Position numbers and translations under genes: made by a program. Under the pieces are notes generated by a model. The model was not told where the DNA came from, made no database searches, and saw nothing but the letters and a program-made list of their open reading frames with translations. Of a stretch of 64,000 bases of DNA, positions 32,694 to 41,392 are shown piece by piece (position 1 is the stretch's first letter; each line of letters starts with the position of its first letter). Source of the DNA: Chloroflexota bacterium (GTDB taxonomy: Bacteria; Chloroflexota; Dormibacteria; Dormibacterales; Dormibacteraceae); the NCBI GenBank assembly GCA_005880915.1, contig VBIW01000047.1, positions 1-64,000 of the forward strand, given 5' to 3'.

Positions 32694-32959
32694 AGATCAG
32701 GCTGAGGCGGATGGGGGCGAAGAAACACCCCTTCTACCGCCTGGTGGTGGCGGACGCGCGCTCACCGCGTGACGGACGCTTTATCGAGCACCTCGGGTAC
32801 TACGACCCGATGACAGACCCGGTGCAGGTCAAGATCGACGTGGAGAAAGTGCAGAAGTGGCTGCAGCAGGGCGCCCAGCCAAGCGAGGCGGCGCGCAGCC
32901 TGTTGAAGCGGGAGGGAATCCTTGAGCGACGTGCAGAGAAACCGACCCCCACGGCGTGA
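32687..32959 (+). CDS. rpsP: 30S ribosomal protein S16
   Basis: A 90-residue protein with the typical [40 protein letters not shown] start and [25 protein letters not shown] end. TTG start overlapping the ffh stop, preceded by AAGGAGG. The 3' end overlaps the KH-domain gene by 38 bases. Second structural member of the ffh-rpsP-khpA-rimM-trmD-rplS operon. Confidence 0.96.
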   Translation: MVKIRLRRMGAKKHPFYRLVVADARSPRDGRFIEHLGYYDPMTDPVQVKIDVEKVQKWLQQGAQPSEAARSLLKREGILERRAEKPTPTA

Positions 32960-33347
32960 CAACTTTCGGCGGGGCGGCGGAGGAGGTTTCAACCGCGGCG
33001 GCTACCGCGGCGACAGGCCTTCCGGTCCGAGCGGACCTGGCATCGACTACCGAGCCCTGGTCGAGTACGTGGCGAAGTCGCTGGCGGAGAAGCCTGAGGA
33101 CGTTTCTGTCGAGTCATTCGAGCGCGGCGGCGGCACAGTCGCCATCAAGGTGAAGCTCGCCGACGAGGACGTCGGGCGTTTCATAGGCAAGGCGGGCCGC
33201 AACATCGAAGCCCTACGCACGCTGGTGCGCGTGGCGTCGTCGCGCGACCGCAAGCGTGTGTTCGTCGACCTGGCCAACGCGCCTGTCGCTGGCCAGCATT
33301 TCGCGCCGCGCGGCCGGCGTCCATCAGGAGGCGAGGTAACGGCATGA
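32922..33347 (+). CDS. khpA: KH-domain RNA-binding protein (KhpA-like) with Arg/Gly-rich N-terminus
   Basis: The C-terminal 95 residues are a KhpA-type KH domain: [18 protein letters not shown], then [13 protein letters not shown]-type GxxG loop ([20 protein letters not shown]). KhpA works with KhpB/Jag as an RNA chaperone linked to cell-wall growth. KhpA is normally about 77 residues; here roughly 40 extra residues at the N-terminus form an RG/RGG-like segment ([20 protein letters not shown]), partly encoded over the end of rpsP. TTG start with GGGAGG upstream; a GTG three codons later is an alternative. Confidence 0.85.
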   Translation: MSDVQRNRPPRRDNFRRGGGGGFNRGGYRGDRPSGPSGPGIDYRALVEYVAKSLAEKPEDVSVESFERGGGTVAIKVKLADEDVGRFIGKAGRNIEALRTLVRVASSRDRKRVFVDLANAPVAGQHFAPRGRRPSGGEVTA

Positions 33348-33847
33348 TCCGAGTCGGGCAGGTTACGGGGGCATATGGTCTCGAGGGTGCTGTAAAGGTC
33401 ACCCCCTTGACAGACTTCCACGAGCGTTTCGACCCAGGCGCGTGCCTGATGCTGGACGGCTCCGAGCACCATGTGGAGTGGAGCCGGCCGAGCCAGCCGG
33501 GCATCGTGGTCAAGCTCAAAGGCATCGAGAACCGCACGATGGCCGAGCTGTTCCGAGGCCGCTATCTCGAGATCGCGGACGAGCACATGAGATCCCTCGA
33601 GCCCGGACGGTTCTACCACCGCCAGGTGGTGGGGCTGGCCGTGTTCTCCAGTTCGGGCGAGCGGCTCGGCGTGGTGGAGGAGGTCCTCGAGCGGCCTGCC
33701 AACGACGTCTGGGTCAGCAAGGACGGCGCGATCGAGCATCTGATCCCCGCCACGAAGGACGCTGTGGTCCAGGTGGACATCGCGCATGGCCGCATCGTCG
33801 TGGCCGACTGGCTGCTCAACATCGAGGACGCCCGAGAAAGCAACTGA
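33344..33847 (+). CDS. rimM: ribosome maturation factor RimM
   Basis: A 167-residue 30S assembly factor. The N-terminal barrel ([31 protein letters not shown]) and the C-terminal PRC-type barrel (GRFYHRQVVGLAVFSSSGERLGVVEEVLERPANDVWVSKDG, LIPATKDAVVQVDIAHGRIVV) are both complete. ATG overlaps the khpA stop by four bases (ATGA). Confidence 0.95.
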   Translation: MIRVGQVTGAYGLEGAVKVTPLTDFHERFDPGACLMLDGSEHHVEWSRPSQPGIVVKLKGIENRTMAELFRGRYLEIADEHMRSLEPGRFYHRQVVGLAVFSSSGERLGVVEEVLERPANDVWVSKDGAIEHLIPATKDAVVQVDIAHGRIVVADWLLNIEDARESN

Positions 33848-33848
33848 G

Positions 33849-34523
33849 ATGAGATTCGACGTCGTCACCATCTTTCCGGCCATGTTCGGGCCCGTGTTTC
33901 AACAGGGCGTCATCGGGCGCGCTGTCGAACGCGGCATGCTGGAGCTGCAAGCGCACGACCTGCGCGAGCACACACACGACCGGCACCGTCAGGTCGACGA
34001 CATGCCATTCGGCGGTGGCCCCGGGATGGTGATGAAGCCCGAGCCGGTGATCGAGGCGGTGGAGGCGATCCGCGCCAGGAACTCCGGACCGGTCGTGCTC
34101 ATGGAGCCGTGGGGTGAGCTACTCGACCAGAGGGTCGCGGCAGAGCTGGCCAACGAGACTGGACTGATCATCGTTTGCGGTCGTTATGAAGGCATCGACG
34201 ATCGGGTGCGGGCGGCGCTGAACGCCCGCGAGATCTCGATTGGCGATTACGTGTTGAGCGGCGGTGAGATCCCGGCGATGGTCCTCATCGACGCGGTCGC
34301 GAGGCTCGTCCCAGGCGTGGTCGGCGATCCCGGCTCGCTGGCGCAAGACAGCTTCTCCGACGAGCTGACAGGCTGGCCGCAGTTCACCCGGCCCGCCGAG
34401 TACCGAGGCATGACCGTCCCTGAAGTGCTGTTGTCCGGCGACCACGCGCGCATCAAGCAGTGGCGCCGACAGCAGGCAGCGCAGAGACGCGTTCCACAAC
34501 GTAAGGAGTTGAAGAAGACATGA
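33849..34523 (+). CDS. trmD: tRNA (guanine37-N1)-methyltransferase TrmD
   Basis: Makes m1G37 in tRNAs to prevent frameshifting. The 224-residue product has the deep-knot SPOUT motifs: [46 protein letters not shown] and [29 protein letters not shown]. It is slightly shorter than most TrmD proteins at the C-terminus. The ATG two bases after the rimM stop is chosen; the open frame upstream runs antisense to nothing but overlaps rimM. Overlaps rplS by four bases. Confidence 0.96.
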   Translation: MRFDVVTIFPAMFGPVFQQGVIGRAVERGMLELQAHDLREHTHDRHRQVDDMPFGGGPGMVMKPEPVIEAVEAIRARNSGPVVLMEPWGELLDQRVAAELANETGLIIVCGRYEGIDDRVRAALNAREISIGDYVLSGGEIPAMVLIDAVARLVPGVVGDPGSLAQDSFSDELTGWPQFTRPAEYRGMTVPEVLLSGDHARIKQWRRQQAAQRRVPQRKELKKT

Positions 34524-34951
34524 ACGTCATCCAGCAGCTCGAGAAAGAGCAGCAGAAAAAGAAGGTGCCCGCACTGCGTGCAGGCGACACGGTGAAGGTG
34601 CACGCCAAGGTCGTCGAGGGCACGCGCGAGCGCATCCAGATGTTCGAAGGAACCGTGATCCGAGTCACGGGCGGAGGCCTGCGCCAGAACTTCACCGTGC
34701 GGCGCGTGACGCACGGAGTCGGCGTCGAGAGGACGTTCATGATCCACTCGCCGCGCATCGACAAGATCGACGTCCTGCGCCACGGCGACGTGCGCCAGGG
34801 CCGGCTCTACTACCTGCGAGGCAAGGTGGGCCGCGAAGCCCGCATCAGAGAGCGCCGCCGCGTGGTCGCTGAGCCGGAAGCCGAAACGGCAGCTGAAGAG
34901 CCGGAAGCTGGTCAAGAAGGCGACGAGGTGGAGACGAAGGAACAGCCCTAG
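34520..34951 (+). CDS. rplS: 50S ribosomal protein L19
   Basis: A 143-residue protein with FRAGDTV-like [49 protein letters not shown] and the RAKLYYLR-like [18 protein letters not shown] end. A 35-residue acidic tail (Glu/Ala-rich) extends beyond the usual L19 end. Last gene of the ylxM-rplS operon. Confidence 0.96.
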   Translation: MNVIQQLEKEQQKKKVPALRAGDTVKVHAKVVEGTRERIQMFEGTVIRVTGGGLRQNFTVRRVTHGVGVERTFMIHSPRIDKIDVLRHGDVRQGRLYYLRGKVGREARIRERRRVVAEPEAETAAEEPEAGQEGDEVETKEQP

Positions 34952-35056
34952 GTCGATTCACACCACGAGCGATTTGATAGCGGCGGTTACCCCGATGGCA
35001 CTACAACAACTCCGGGCAGGCGGAGCGGTCCCTCGTTGTGTCAATCTCCTGCACTT

Positions 35057-35560
35057 ATGGACGCGATCGACCACGTTGTGATGAATGCGCATCTTCACTA
35101 CCTGGGAATGGCGGCGCGAGTCATCGAGCCTGTCATGAAACTTGCCGTGTTGACCTGCATGGATGCGCGCATCGATGCTGCCGCCTTGCTTGGGCTGCGG
35201 CCAGGAGACGCTCATGTGATCCGCAACGCCGGCGGCCGGGCATCGGGCGATGCATTGCGTTCATTAGCGATATCTCAGGCGATCCTCGGCACCCGTGAAG
35301 TGATGGTGCTTCATCACACGGATTGCGCTCTGGGTCGCTTCACCGAGTCAGACCTTGCTGAACGAATCACGGCAGCGACCGGCCATCCCTTTGCTGAAGA
35401 GCTCGGCTGCTTCACCGATCCGATCGATGCTGTGCTAGAGGACGTCGATCGGTTGAGGGGCTATACAGGTTTGGTTCATCGCGACAAAGTCCGCGGGTTC
35501 ATGTACGACCTGGCTGCCAATGCTCTGAGAGAGGTCCTCGAACGCAAGAGCGCCTGTTAG
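35057..35560 (+). CDS. beta-class carbonic anhydrase
   Basis: Interconverts CO2 and bicarbonate with zinc. The 167-residue product shows LTCMDARID (zinc Cys and the catalytic Asp-Arg dyad), HVIRNAGGRASGDALRSLAISQAILGTREVMVLHHTDCALG with the zinc His and Cys, and a DKVRGFMYDLAANALREV end, the arrangement of the short mycobacterial Rv1284-like group. Base composition and codon choice look less GC-biased than in the neighbouring ribosomal genes, which hints at later acquisition. It occupies the place where rbgA follows rplS in Bacillus. Confidence 0.9.
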   Translation: MDAIDHVVMNAHLHYLGMAARVIEPVMKLAVLTCMDARIDAAALLGLRPGDAHVIRNAGGRASGDALRSLAISQAILGTREVMVLHHTDCALGRFTESDLAERITAATGHPFAEELGCFTDPIDAVLEDVDRLRGYTGLVHRDKVRGFMYDLAANALREVLERKSAC

Positions 35561-35646
35561 GTCTCTGGCGTCGCGCACGGGCCGCGAAGCTGAGGAGTTC
35601 GATCGGACAAGTCAGAACCGGGGCCTGAGCCTAAAATCCCGCCAGC

Positions 35647-38600
35647 ATGGTGCCGCGTCGCGCATCCAACCCACGGGTCGCCCTCCTGCGCCCAGGCTTT
35701 TTGGCCGCTACAGGCCTCCTGCTGGCGATGGCGACTTTCGCGTTCCAGGCTCCCGCGGTGGCGTCCGCGGCTGGTCGAGCCTGCGCCACCGCCGGTAACG
35801 ACGGCCCGAACGCAGCGCTGACCGGAGTCGTCAACTCCTATTACCCCGCCACCGCCAGCGCGGCGTCCGGAGCGACGGCCATCTCGGTGGGCGCTCGGAT
35901 TCCGTCGGCTTCACCGCCAATCGCGCCCGGAGATCTTCTCCTGGTCATCCAGATGCAGGACGCCGACATCTCGGGGACCAACGCGATCACATACGGTGAC
36001 GGCGCCAGCGGCCGAGGCACCACCAGCCTTCGCTCGACCGGGTTGTACGAGTACGTGGCCGCGACAAGCGCGGTCGTCGCCGGCGCCGTAAACATCGCAG
36101 GGACCGGGGCCGGCGGCGGCCTGGTCAACAGTTACGACTTCTCCACGGCGGTCACAGCGACCAACGGCTTTCGGACATTCCAGGTGATTCGTGTTCCGCA
36201 GTACTCGAGCGCGACGGTCGTCGCCGGTCTGACGGCGGCAGCATGGGATGGCACCGTGCATGCGGGCGGAATCCTCGCCCTCGACGTCGCGGGCGCGCTC
36301 AACCTGAACAGCCAGACGATCGGCGTCGATCAGCTCGGATTCAAAGGCGGCCTTGGCGTGATCCAGGCTGGTCCGCTCAACGGGGACACGGGTACTGACT
36401 ACGTCGTGGCCAGCCAGCGTGGGCATCACGGTTACAAAGGCGAGGGCATCGCCGGCACTCCCCATTTCCTCTACGACGCAATCGCCAACGCCGCAGTCAG
36501 CGGCGCGGCGGACGGCTACCCGAGCGGTGATGCGGCCCGGGGAGCTCCAGGCAATGCCGGCGGGGGCGGCACCGACGCAGACCCCGCGATCAACGATCAG
36601 AACAGCGGCGGCGGCGGCGGCTCGAACGGCGGCCAGGGCGGCACGGGCGGCAACTCCTGGGCCAGCAACCAGCCGGTCGGTGGCCTCGGTGGTGCCGCCG
36701 TGCCGGCGACGGCGGCCAGGGTCGTCCTCGGCGGTGGCGGCGGGGCTGGGTCTCGCAACAACTCGACCGGCTTTGCGTCCTCGGGCGGCACCGGCGGCGG
36801 GATCGTCATGATCCGGACGGGCTCGCTGACGGGAACCGGCACCATCACGGCCAACGGTGGGGTTGGAGTCACGCCGGCCAACGACGGCGGCGGCGGCGGC
36901 GGGGCCGGCGGCAGCGTAGTCGTCACCACCAACGCAGGCACGGTCAACGGCCTGACCATTCAGGCCAACGGCGGCAACGGCACCGACGCCTGGCCGGCCG
37001 GCCCCGCGGGCCTCCCGAACCGCCACGGTCCCGGAGGCGGCGGCGCGGGCGGCGTGATTGTCACCTCCAACGCGTTGCCGCCGGCCCAGACGAGCGTTGC
37101 CGGTGGTGCGCATGGCACCACCACGAATGGCCCAGATCCGTACGGTTCCACGAGTGGGGCTCTCGGACTTGTCGTCACGACGACGGTGGGGGCGATCCCT
37201 GGGTCGTCGTCCGGCGCCGAGTGCGTTCCTGCGGTGGCCGTCTCCAAATCGACCAGCACGCCCAATGTGACCAACACGCCGCTTGGAACGGTGGCGACCT
37301 ATACGATCACGGTGAGCAACGCGCCCGGCACGTCGCCGGCGTCCGGCGTGAGCGTCTCGGACGCGTTGCCCGCCGGGTTCAGCTACGCAACCACGGTAAG
37401 CGTCGTTCTCAGCGGTGGCGCAACCCGCCCTTCCACCGTCAACCCGGCCCCCGGGGCCACGAACCCGACGTTCGGCACCTTCACCATCCCAGGCGGCGGC
37501 TCGGTTGCGATCACCTTTACGGTCAACATTGCCTCGAGCGTTCCTCCGGGCACATATAACAACCCGGCCACCGCGACGTTTCTGGATGCGGTCCGCACCT
37601 CGCCCGCGGGAACCACATCGAGCAACTACCCAGGCGGTGGGCTCGATCGGGTGACGGTCGGCCTCCCCGATCTGACAATCACCAAGAGCCACACAGATCC
37701 GTTCGTGCGAGGGTCCACCACCTCCACCTACACGCTGGTCGTGAGCAACTCGGGCGGCGCAGCGACCATCGGGGTGGTCACGGTGACGGACACGTTGCCG
37801 GCCGGGCTGACGCCCACCGGCGCGGCAGGAACCGGGTGGACCTGCCCGCCACCTGTCGGTCAAACCGTGTCGTGCACACGGGCCGACGCGCTTGCTGGCG
37901 GCTCCTCGTATCCGCCCATCACGGTGACGGTGACCGTCCTGGCAAGCGCGCCAAGCGCTGTCACCAACCAGGCGGTTGTCAGCGGCGGCGGCGAAACCAA
38001 TACCGCCAACGACACCGCAAACGATCCCACCAACATCGTCACCCTGCCCGGCCTGCCGAACACCTCAGGACCTCTGATCCTGGCTCATGCATCCGGACCT
38101 CTCAGGCCGGACTCGACCCCCGACATGTGGCCGGCGGTTTTGGGCGGAATCGCCGGCGTTGCAGGTCTGGGCATCGTGTTGCGTGACTCTCGCCAGGCGC
38201 CGGCTCGGTTCCGGCGCAGGCGCCGTCGATCCGGCAGCCGCCGGCTTCCTTTGATTCTGTGCGCTGTCGTTGGCGCCCTCGGCGTCCTCCCATCGATCGC
38301 GTTTCCCGCGACCACCCCGGTATCGCCCTCGTCCGCACCTGCTGTCGCGGAGGCGCCTGCCGGCACCGAGCTGATTGGGACCAAGATCGTGACCGAATCG
38401 AAGCCTGCCACCCCGCCGGCTGAAGAGACCTTCCATCCCGCCGGCGGACCGATCACGCCCGCGCGACTGCGGATTCCATCGATTGGTGTTGACGCCCCGG
38501 TCGCCAGTGTCGGTCTGCTCCGTGACGGCTCCATGGATGTCCCCGACAACCTGTGGAAGTCGGGGTGGTTGTCGAGCAGCGCGCGCCCGGGCCAGGCTGG

Positions 38601-38886
38601 GTCGTCGGTCATCGCCGGCCACAGAGGAGTCGGCACCCCGGCCCTCTTCAGCCACCTCGAAGATTTGCGAGCGGGCGACAGGATCCACGTCGTCGATGCC
38701 GGCGGGGGTGAGCTCGTCTATGAGGTAACAGGCGTGACCGTGCTCGACCTGAGCGTCGCATCGCAGGTCAAGGTGTTTGGGAACACGTCGCAGCAGCAGC
38801 TCGTGTTGATCACCTGCTTCGGCCGGTACTCGAGCGCCACGCGGACGTACGACCGCCGGCTGGCGGTCTTCAGCCGCCTGATCTAG
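35647..38886 (+). CDS. secreted DUF11 surface protein fused to a class F-like sortase
   Basis: One uninterrupted frame of 1079 residues. After a signal peptide (LLRPGFLAATGLLLAMATF, ending near AVASAAG) comes a beta-rich domain, then a Gly-rich region (about 290-470, GGGG and GNGG runs). Two DUF11 repeats follow (AVSKSTSTPNVTNTPLGTV; DLTITKSHTDPFVRGSTTST), then LPNTSG at 803-808, a hydrophobic span near 827-845 and a very basic stretch (RFRRRRRR), together a cell-wall sorting signal. The chain then has a second span (LPLILCAVVGALGVL) and a sortase domain from about 925: RLRIPSIGVDAPV, catalytic His992 in AGHRG, Cys1057 in LITCFG, and Arg in TRTYDRR. Class F assignment rests on the pattern RIPSIGVDAPV/GSSVIAGH. 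Substrate and enzyme are normally separate genes. Confidence 0.85.
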   Translation: MVPRRASNPRVALLRPGFLAATGLLLAMATFAFQAPAVASAAGRACATAGNDGPNAALTGVVNSYYPATASAASGATAISVGARIPSASPPIAPGDLLLVIQMQDADISGTNAITYGDGASGRGTTSLRSTGLYEYVAATSAVVAGAVNIAGTGAGGGLVNSYDFSTAVTATNGFRTFQVIRVPQYSSATVVAGLTAAAWDGTVHAGGILALDVAGALNLNSQTIGVDQLGFKGGLGVIQAGPLNGDTGTDYVVASQRGHHGYKGEGIAGTPHFLYDAIANAAVSGAADGYPSGDAARGAPGNAGGGGTDADPAINDQNSGGGGGSNGGQGGTGGNSWASNQPVGGLGGAAVPATAARVVLGGGGGAGSRNNSTGFASSGGTGGGIVMIRTGSLTGTGTITANGGVGVTPANDGGGGGGAGGSVVVTTNAGTVNGLTIQANGGNGTDAWPAGPAGLPNRHGPGGGGAGGVIVTSNALPPAQTSVAGGAHGTTTNGPDPYGSTSGALGLVVTTTVGAIPGSSSGAECVPAVAVSKSTSTPNVTNTPLGTVATYTITVSNAPGTSPASGVSVSDALPAGFSYATTVSVVLSGGATRPSTVNPAPGATNPTFGTFTIPGGGSVAITFTVNIASSVPPGTYNNPATATFLDAVRTSPAGTTSSNYPGGGLDRVTVGLPDLTITKSHTDPFVRGSTTSTYTLVVSNSGGAATIGVVTVTDTLPAGLTPTGAAGTGWTCPPPVGQTVSCTRADALAGGSSYPPITVTVTVLASAPSAVTNQAVVSGGGETNTANDTANDPTNIVTLPGLPNTSGPLILAHASGPLRPDSTPDMWPAVLGGIAGVAGLGIVLRDSRQAPARFRRRRRRSGSRRLPLILCAVVGALGVLPSIAFPATTPVSPSSAPAVAEAPAGTELIGTKIVTESKPATPPAEETFHPAGGPITPARLRIPSIGVDAPVASVGLLRDGSMDVPDNLWKSGWLSSSARPGQAGSSVIAGHRGVGTPALFSHLEDLRAGDRIHVVDAGGGELVYEVTGVTVLDLSVASQVKVFGNTSQQQLVLITCFGRYSSATRTYDRRLAVFSRLI

Positions 38887-40283
38887 AAGGCGGGAATTTC
38901 GAGTACCCCGCCCGATCGATCATCCAGTCCGGGTAGCCGGCCCACGTAGGAGACCCAGATCCTCGAGTGGTCGGAGGACGTGGCGATCCCATTGAGCCTG
39001 GCGCCGCCGAACGCCCTGCCACGCGCTCGCACGTGGCGTACGTCCACGACGGAGCCGTCCTGGCGCATGCGTACCACGGTTCCGTTGCCGCGGTTGCAGA
39101 CGTAGAAGTCCGAGTTCTCTTCCAGCGTCGTGTTGCTCGCCCAGTTTGGATCTTCAGTTTCGATGTTCACAGGTGCGAGATCGACCGGCTGATCCAGCGC
39201 CGAGGATCGGATCGTTCGGCTGCTCGTCGGCATGAAGACCTGGCTGCCGGACGTCCCGCCTGTCTCGAGCCCTAACGCAAGTATCGAGTTGTCGAAGGGC
39301 TGGCTCACATAAAGGACGATTGCCCCGGCGTAGTTGACGAGCGCGCCCAGGCGGGGAGTGGTCAGCACCGCGGGATCGCCGTCTTCGAGGTCGCTCCACG
39401 AACTTCCGACTAGAGGCTGAACGGTTCCACCCGGAGCGAGCCCATCGAGTCCTTTGCCCGTGTGCTCTTGAACCACGCTGCCGTCGGCGACGATGACGCA
39501 AAAGACGGCGCGGCCGCTGCCATCTGGGGAGTGCCCAAGAAACGCAGTCCCGACCGCCCCTTTGGTGAGGGCGCCTGGGATGACTTGAGCTGGCCTCCGG
39601 CCAGTCAGGTCGCCGAAATACACACCGCCGGTGATAGCGTTCGGTGCTCCCTTGAGGGGCCGGCCGTCCGGGTCGTCGATGGTCGAGCTGCCCGGGCCAT
39701 CAAGCCCATACGGCGCGTTGGCCGGCCACAACCGGCCAAAAGCGTTATTGATCGAAATTCCGAGGGGGTTTGTAACACCGGTCTGGGCCGCCGTGACAGC
39801 GGCCGGGTTGTAGAAACCGTTGCGCCACGCCGGGCTTTGCGCGCTGTACATCTGGACCGCGCCACCTTGCGTGCTGGCCTGATCGCCTGCGCCGGCAAAT
39901 GTGGGCGGCACTTCAAGGATCGAGCCGCCTCGCGGGTCGACCGAAAGGAAAGAACCCTCCAGCTGGTCCTGGTTCGCTTTAGGAGCCCCGAAGTTGGACG
40001 TGCTTCCGACCACCAACCTCGCCGCATCGAGCACGCGGCCGGGTTGGGTGAACGCGGCCAGGGTAGGGTTGTCGTGGATCGGCCCTCCGCGCAGGAAGGT
40101 CCCGATCGCCGCAATCGCGGACGCGCCTGGAATGCCGACCACCACCACCCGGCCATCAATGGCCAGCGCGCTCCCGGTGTCCTGTCCATAAAGCACTTTG
40201 GGGTCGAACAGGGTGGCGACTCCCGCTGCGCCTGCCGCCGAGGCCAGCAAACCGAGCGCACGCCGTCGAGTGATCTTGATCAT
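38883..40283 (-). CDS. Tat-exported protein, probable beta-propeller, function unknown
   Basis: A 466-residue protein whose start MIKITRRRALGLLASAAGAAG is a Tat signal peptide (twin Arg, hydrophobic core). A GTG at 40301 would add six residues. The mature part has repeated segments with short Gly/Asp turns and isolated motifs such as ITGGVYFGDLTGRRP, GTAFLGHSPDGSGRAVFCVI and DFYVCNRGNGTVVRMRQDG, similar to NHL or YVTN propellers, ending SGGVLEIPAF. No catalytic residues recognised. It converges on the sortase-fusion gene with four bases of overlap and might be co-localised with it at the envelope. Confidence 0.6.
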   Translation of the reverse strand: MIKITRRRALGLLASAAGAAGVATLFDPKVLYGQDTGSALAIDGRVVVVGIPGASAIAAIGTFLRGGPIHDNPTLAAFTQPGRVLDAARLVVGSTSNFGAPKANQDQLEGSFLSVDPRGGSILEVPPTFAGAGDQASTQGGAVQMYSAQSPAWRNGFYNPAAVTAAQTGVTNPLGISINNAFGRLWPANAPYGLDGPGSSTIDDPDGRPLKGAPNAITGGVYFGDLTGRRPAQVIPGALTKGAVGTAFLGHSPDGSGRAVFCVIVADGSVVQEHTGKGLDGLAPGGTVQPLVGSSWSDLEDGDPAVLTTPRLGALVNYAGAIVLYVSQPFDNSILALGLETGGTSGSQVFMPTSSRTIRSSALDQPVDLAPVNIETEDPNWASNTTLEENSDFYVCNRGNGTVVRMRQDGSVVDVRHVRARGRAFGGARLNGIATSSDHSRIWVSYVGRLPGLDDRSGGVLEIPAF

Positions 40284-40404
40284 GATCCGAAGAGGGTACA
40301 CAACGGAGGGGGGTGAGGCCTTCTGCAGTGAAGGATGAGGCCGTGTCTACATGTGCTGTGTTAAGCGCCTAGCGGTCCGAGCCGTCGGACATTAATCTCG
40401 GAAG

Positions 40405-41031
40405 ATGCGTCCCAAGCTCTGGAAGTTCGAGAGGATGGCCGCCGACATGGGCTACCAGGTCGTGGCGGGCGTCGACGAGGTCGGGATGGGCCCACTCGCA
40501 GGCCCTGTGGTCGGCGGCGCCGTGGTGCTGAAGATCGGCGACCGGATCCCCGGCCTCAACGACTCCAAGCTGATGACCGCAGAGGAGCGCGAGCGCGTCG
40601 ACAAGATCATTCGCCGCCGCGCCGTCGCGGTCTCGCTGTGTGCGGTCGACCACACACAGATTGGCCGGCTCGGCCTCTACAAGGCCCGCATCCTCGCCCA
40701 CGCCGGCGCGGTCGCCGGCCTTGCGGTCAAGCCCGAGTACCTCTTGATCGATGCGTTCGACATACCCGACACCCCGCTGCCCCAGATGGCGGTGGTGCGC
40801 GGCGACAAGATATGCGCCTCGATCATGGCCGCCAGCATCGTGGCCAAGGTTGCGCGCGACGCGACCATGGTCGAGTACGACCGCCTTTACCCGGGGTATG
40901 GCTTTGCCGACCACAAGGGATACGCCACTCCGTCGCATCGCGCCGCGATCCGGCGACTCGGCCCAAGCCCGATTCACAGGACGTCTTGGGCGCCCTTTCG
41001 CGTCTCCGAGCTGGTCGGGATCGAGAGCTAG
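40405..41031 (+). CDS. rnhB: ribonuclease HII
   Basis: Removes ribonucleotides from DNA-RNA hybrids. The 208-residue product has GVDEVGMGPLAGPVVGGAVVL with the first two catalytic acids, LNDSKLM, LLIDAFDIPDTPLP (third acid), SIMAASIVAKVARDATM (fourth acid) and GFADHKGYATPSHRAAIRRLGPSPIHR. The normally invariant GRG motif that senses the 2'-hydroxyl reads GMG here. The end overlaps the yraN start by about 46 bases. Confidence 0.93.
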   Translation: MRPKLWKFERMAADMGYQVVAGVDEVGMGPLAGPVVGGAVVLKIGDRIPGLNDSKLMTAEERERVDKIIRRRAVAVSLCAVDHTQIGRLGLYKARILAHAGAVAGLAVKPEYLLIDAFDIPDTPLPQMAVVRGDKICASIMAASIVAKVARDATMVEYDRLYPGYGFADHKGYATPSHRAAIRRLGPSPIHRTSWAPFRVSELVGIES

Positions 41032-41366
41032 GAAGGGCCGGCGAGAGCGCCGCCGCCGACCTGCTCCGCGCCCGCGGCTATGAGGTGATCGGCGCTGGGT
41101 TCCTCGCCCGGCGCGGCGAGATCGACCTGGTCTGCAGGCGTGGCAGGACGCTCGTCGTGGTCGAGGTGAAGACGCGAAGCACCGACGAATTCGGCACGCC
41201 CCTCGAGGCGGTCGGCTCGCGCAAGAAGCGCGCGCTCATGAATGCAGCCGCGGAGTACCGCGCACTGGCGGAGTGGCGCGGACCAATTCGTTACGCAGTG
41301 GTCGGCCTGACGGCCAAGCCCGACGGAAGCTTCGATGCAGAGCTCGTAGAAGACCCATTTGACTGA
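40986..41366 (+). CDS. yraN: YraN/UPF0102 nuclease-fold protein
   Basis: A 126-residue restriction-endonuclease-fold protein: RELGRAGESAAADLLRARGYEVI, RRGEIDLVCRRGRTLVVVEVKTRS (the D-ExK nuclease triad) and LEAVGSRKKRALMNAAAEYRAL. Function in the family is unclear. The TTG at 40986, inside rnhB and preceded by AGGACG, is the best start. rnhB-yraN adjacency is common. Confidence 0.88.
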   Translation: MGALSRLRAGRDRELGRAGESAAADLLRARGYEVIGAGFLARRGEIDLVCRRGRTLVVVEVKTRSTDEFGTPLEAVGSRKKRALMNAAAEYRALAEWRGPIRYAVVGLTAKPDGSFDAELVEDPFD

Positions 41367-41392
41367 CCGCCGAACGCGCCATCCCGCCCGCG

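Noticed and set aside
34952-35056. tRNA or small RNA between rplS and carbonic anhydrase
   Set aside because: A short CTCCG/CGGAG stem exists but there is no cloverleaf and no other RNA signature.
35911-37863. A 650-codon frame antisense to the DUF11 part of the surface protein
   Set aside because: Composition is Arg/Gly/Ala-rich without domains; explained by Gly-rich GGC/GGT codons on the other strand.
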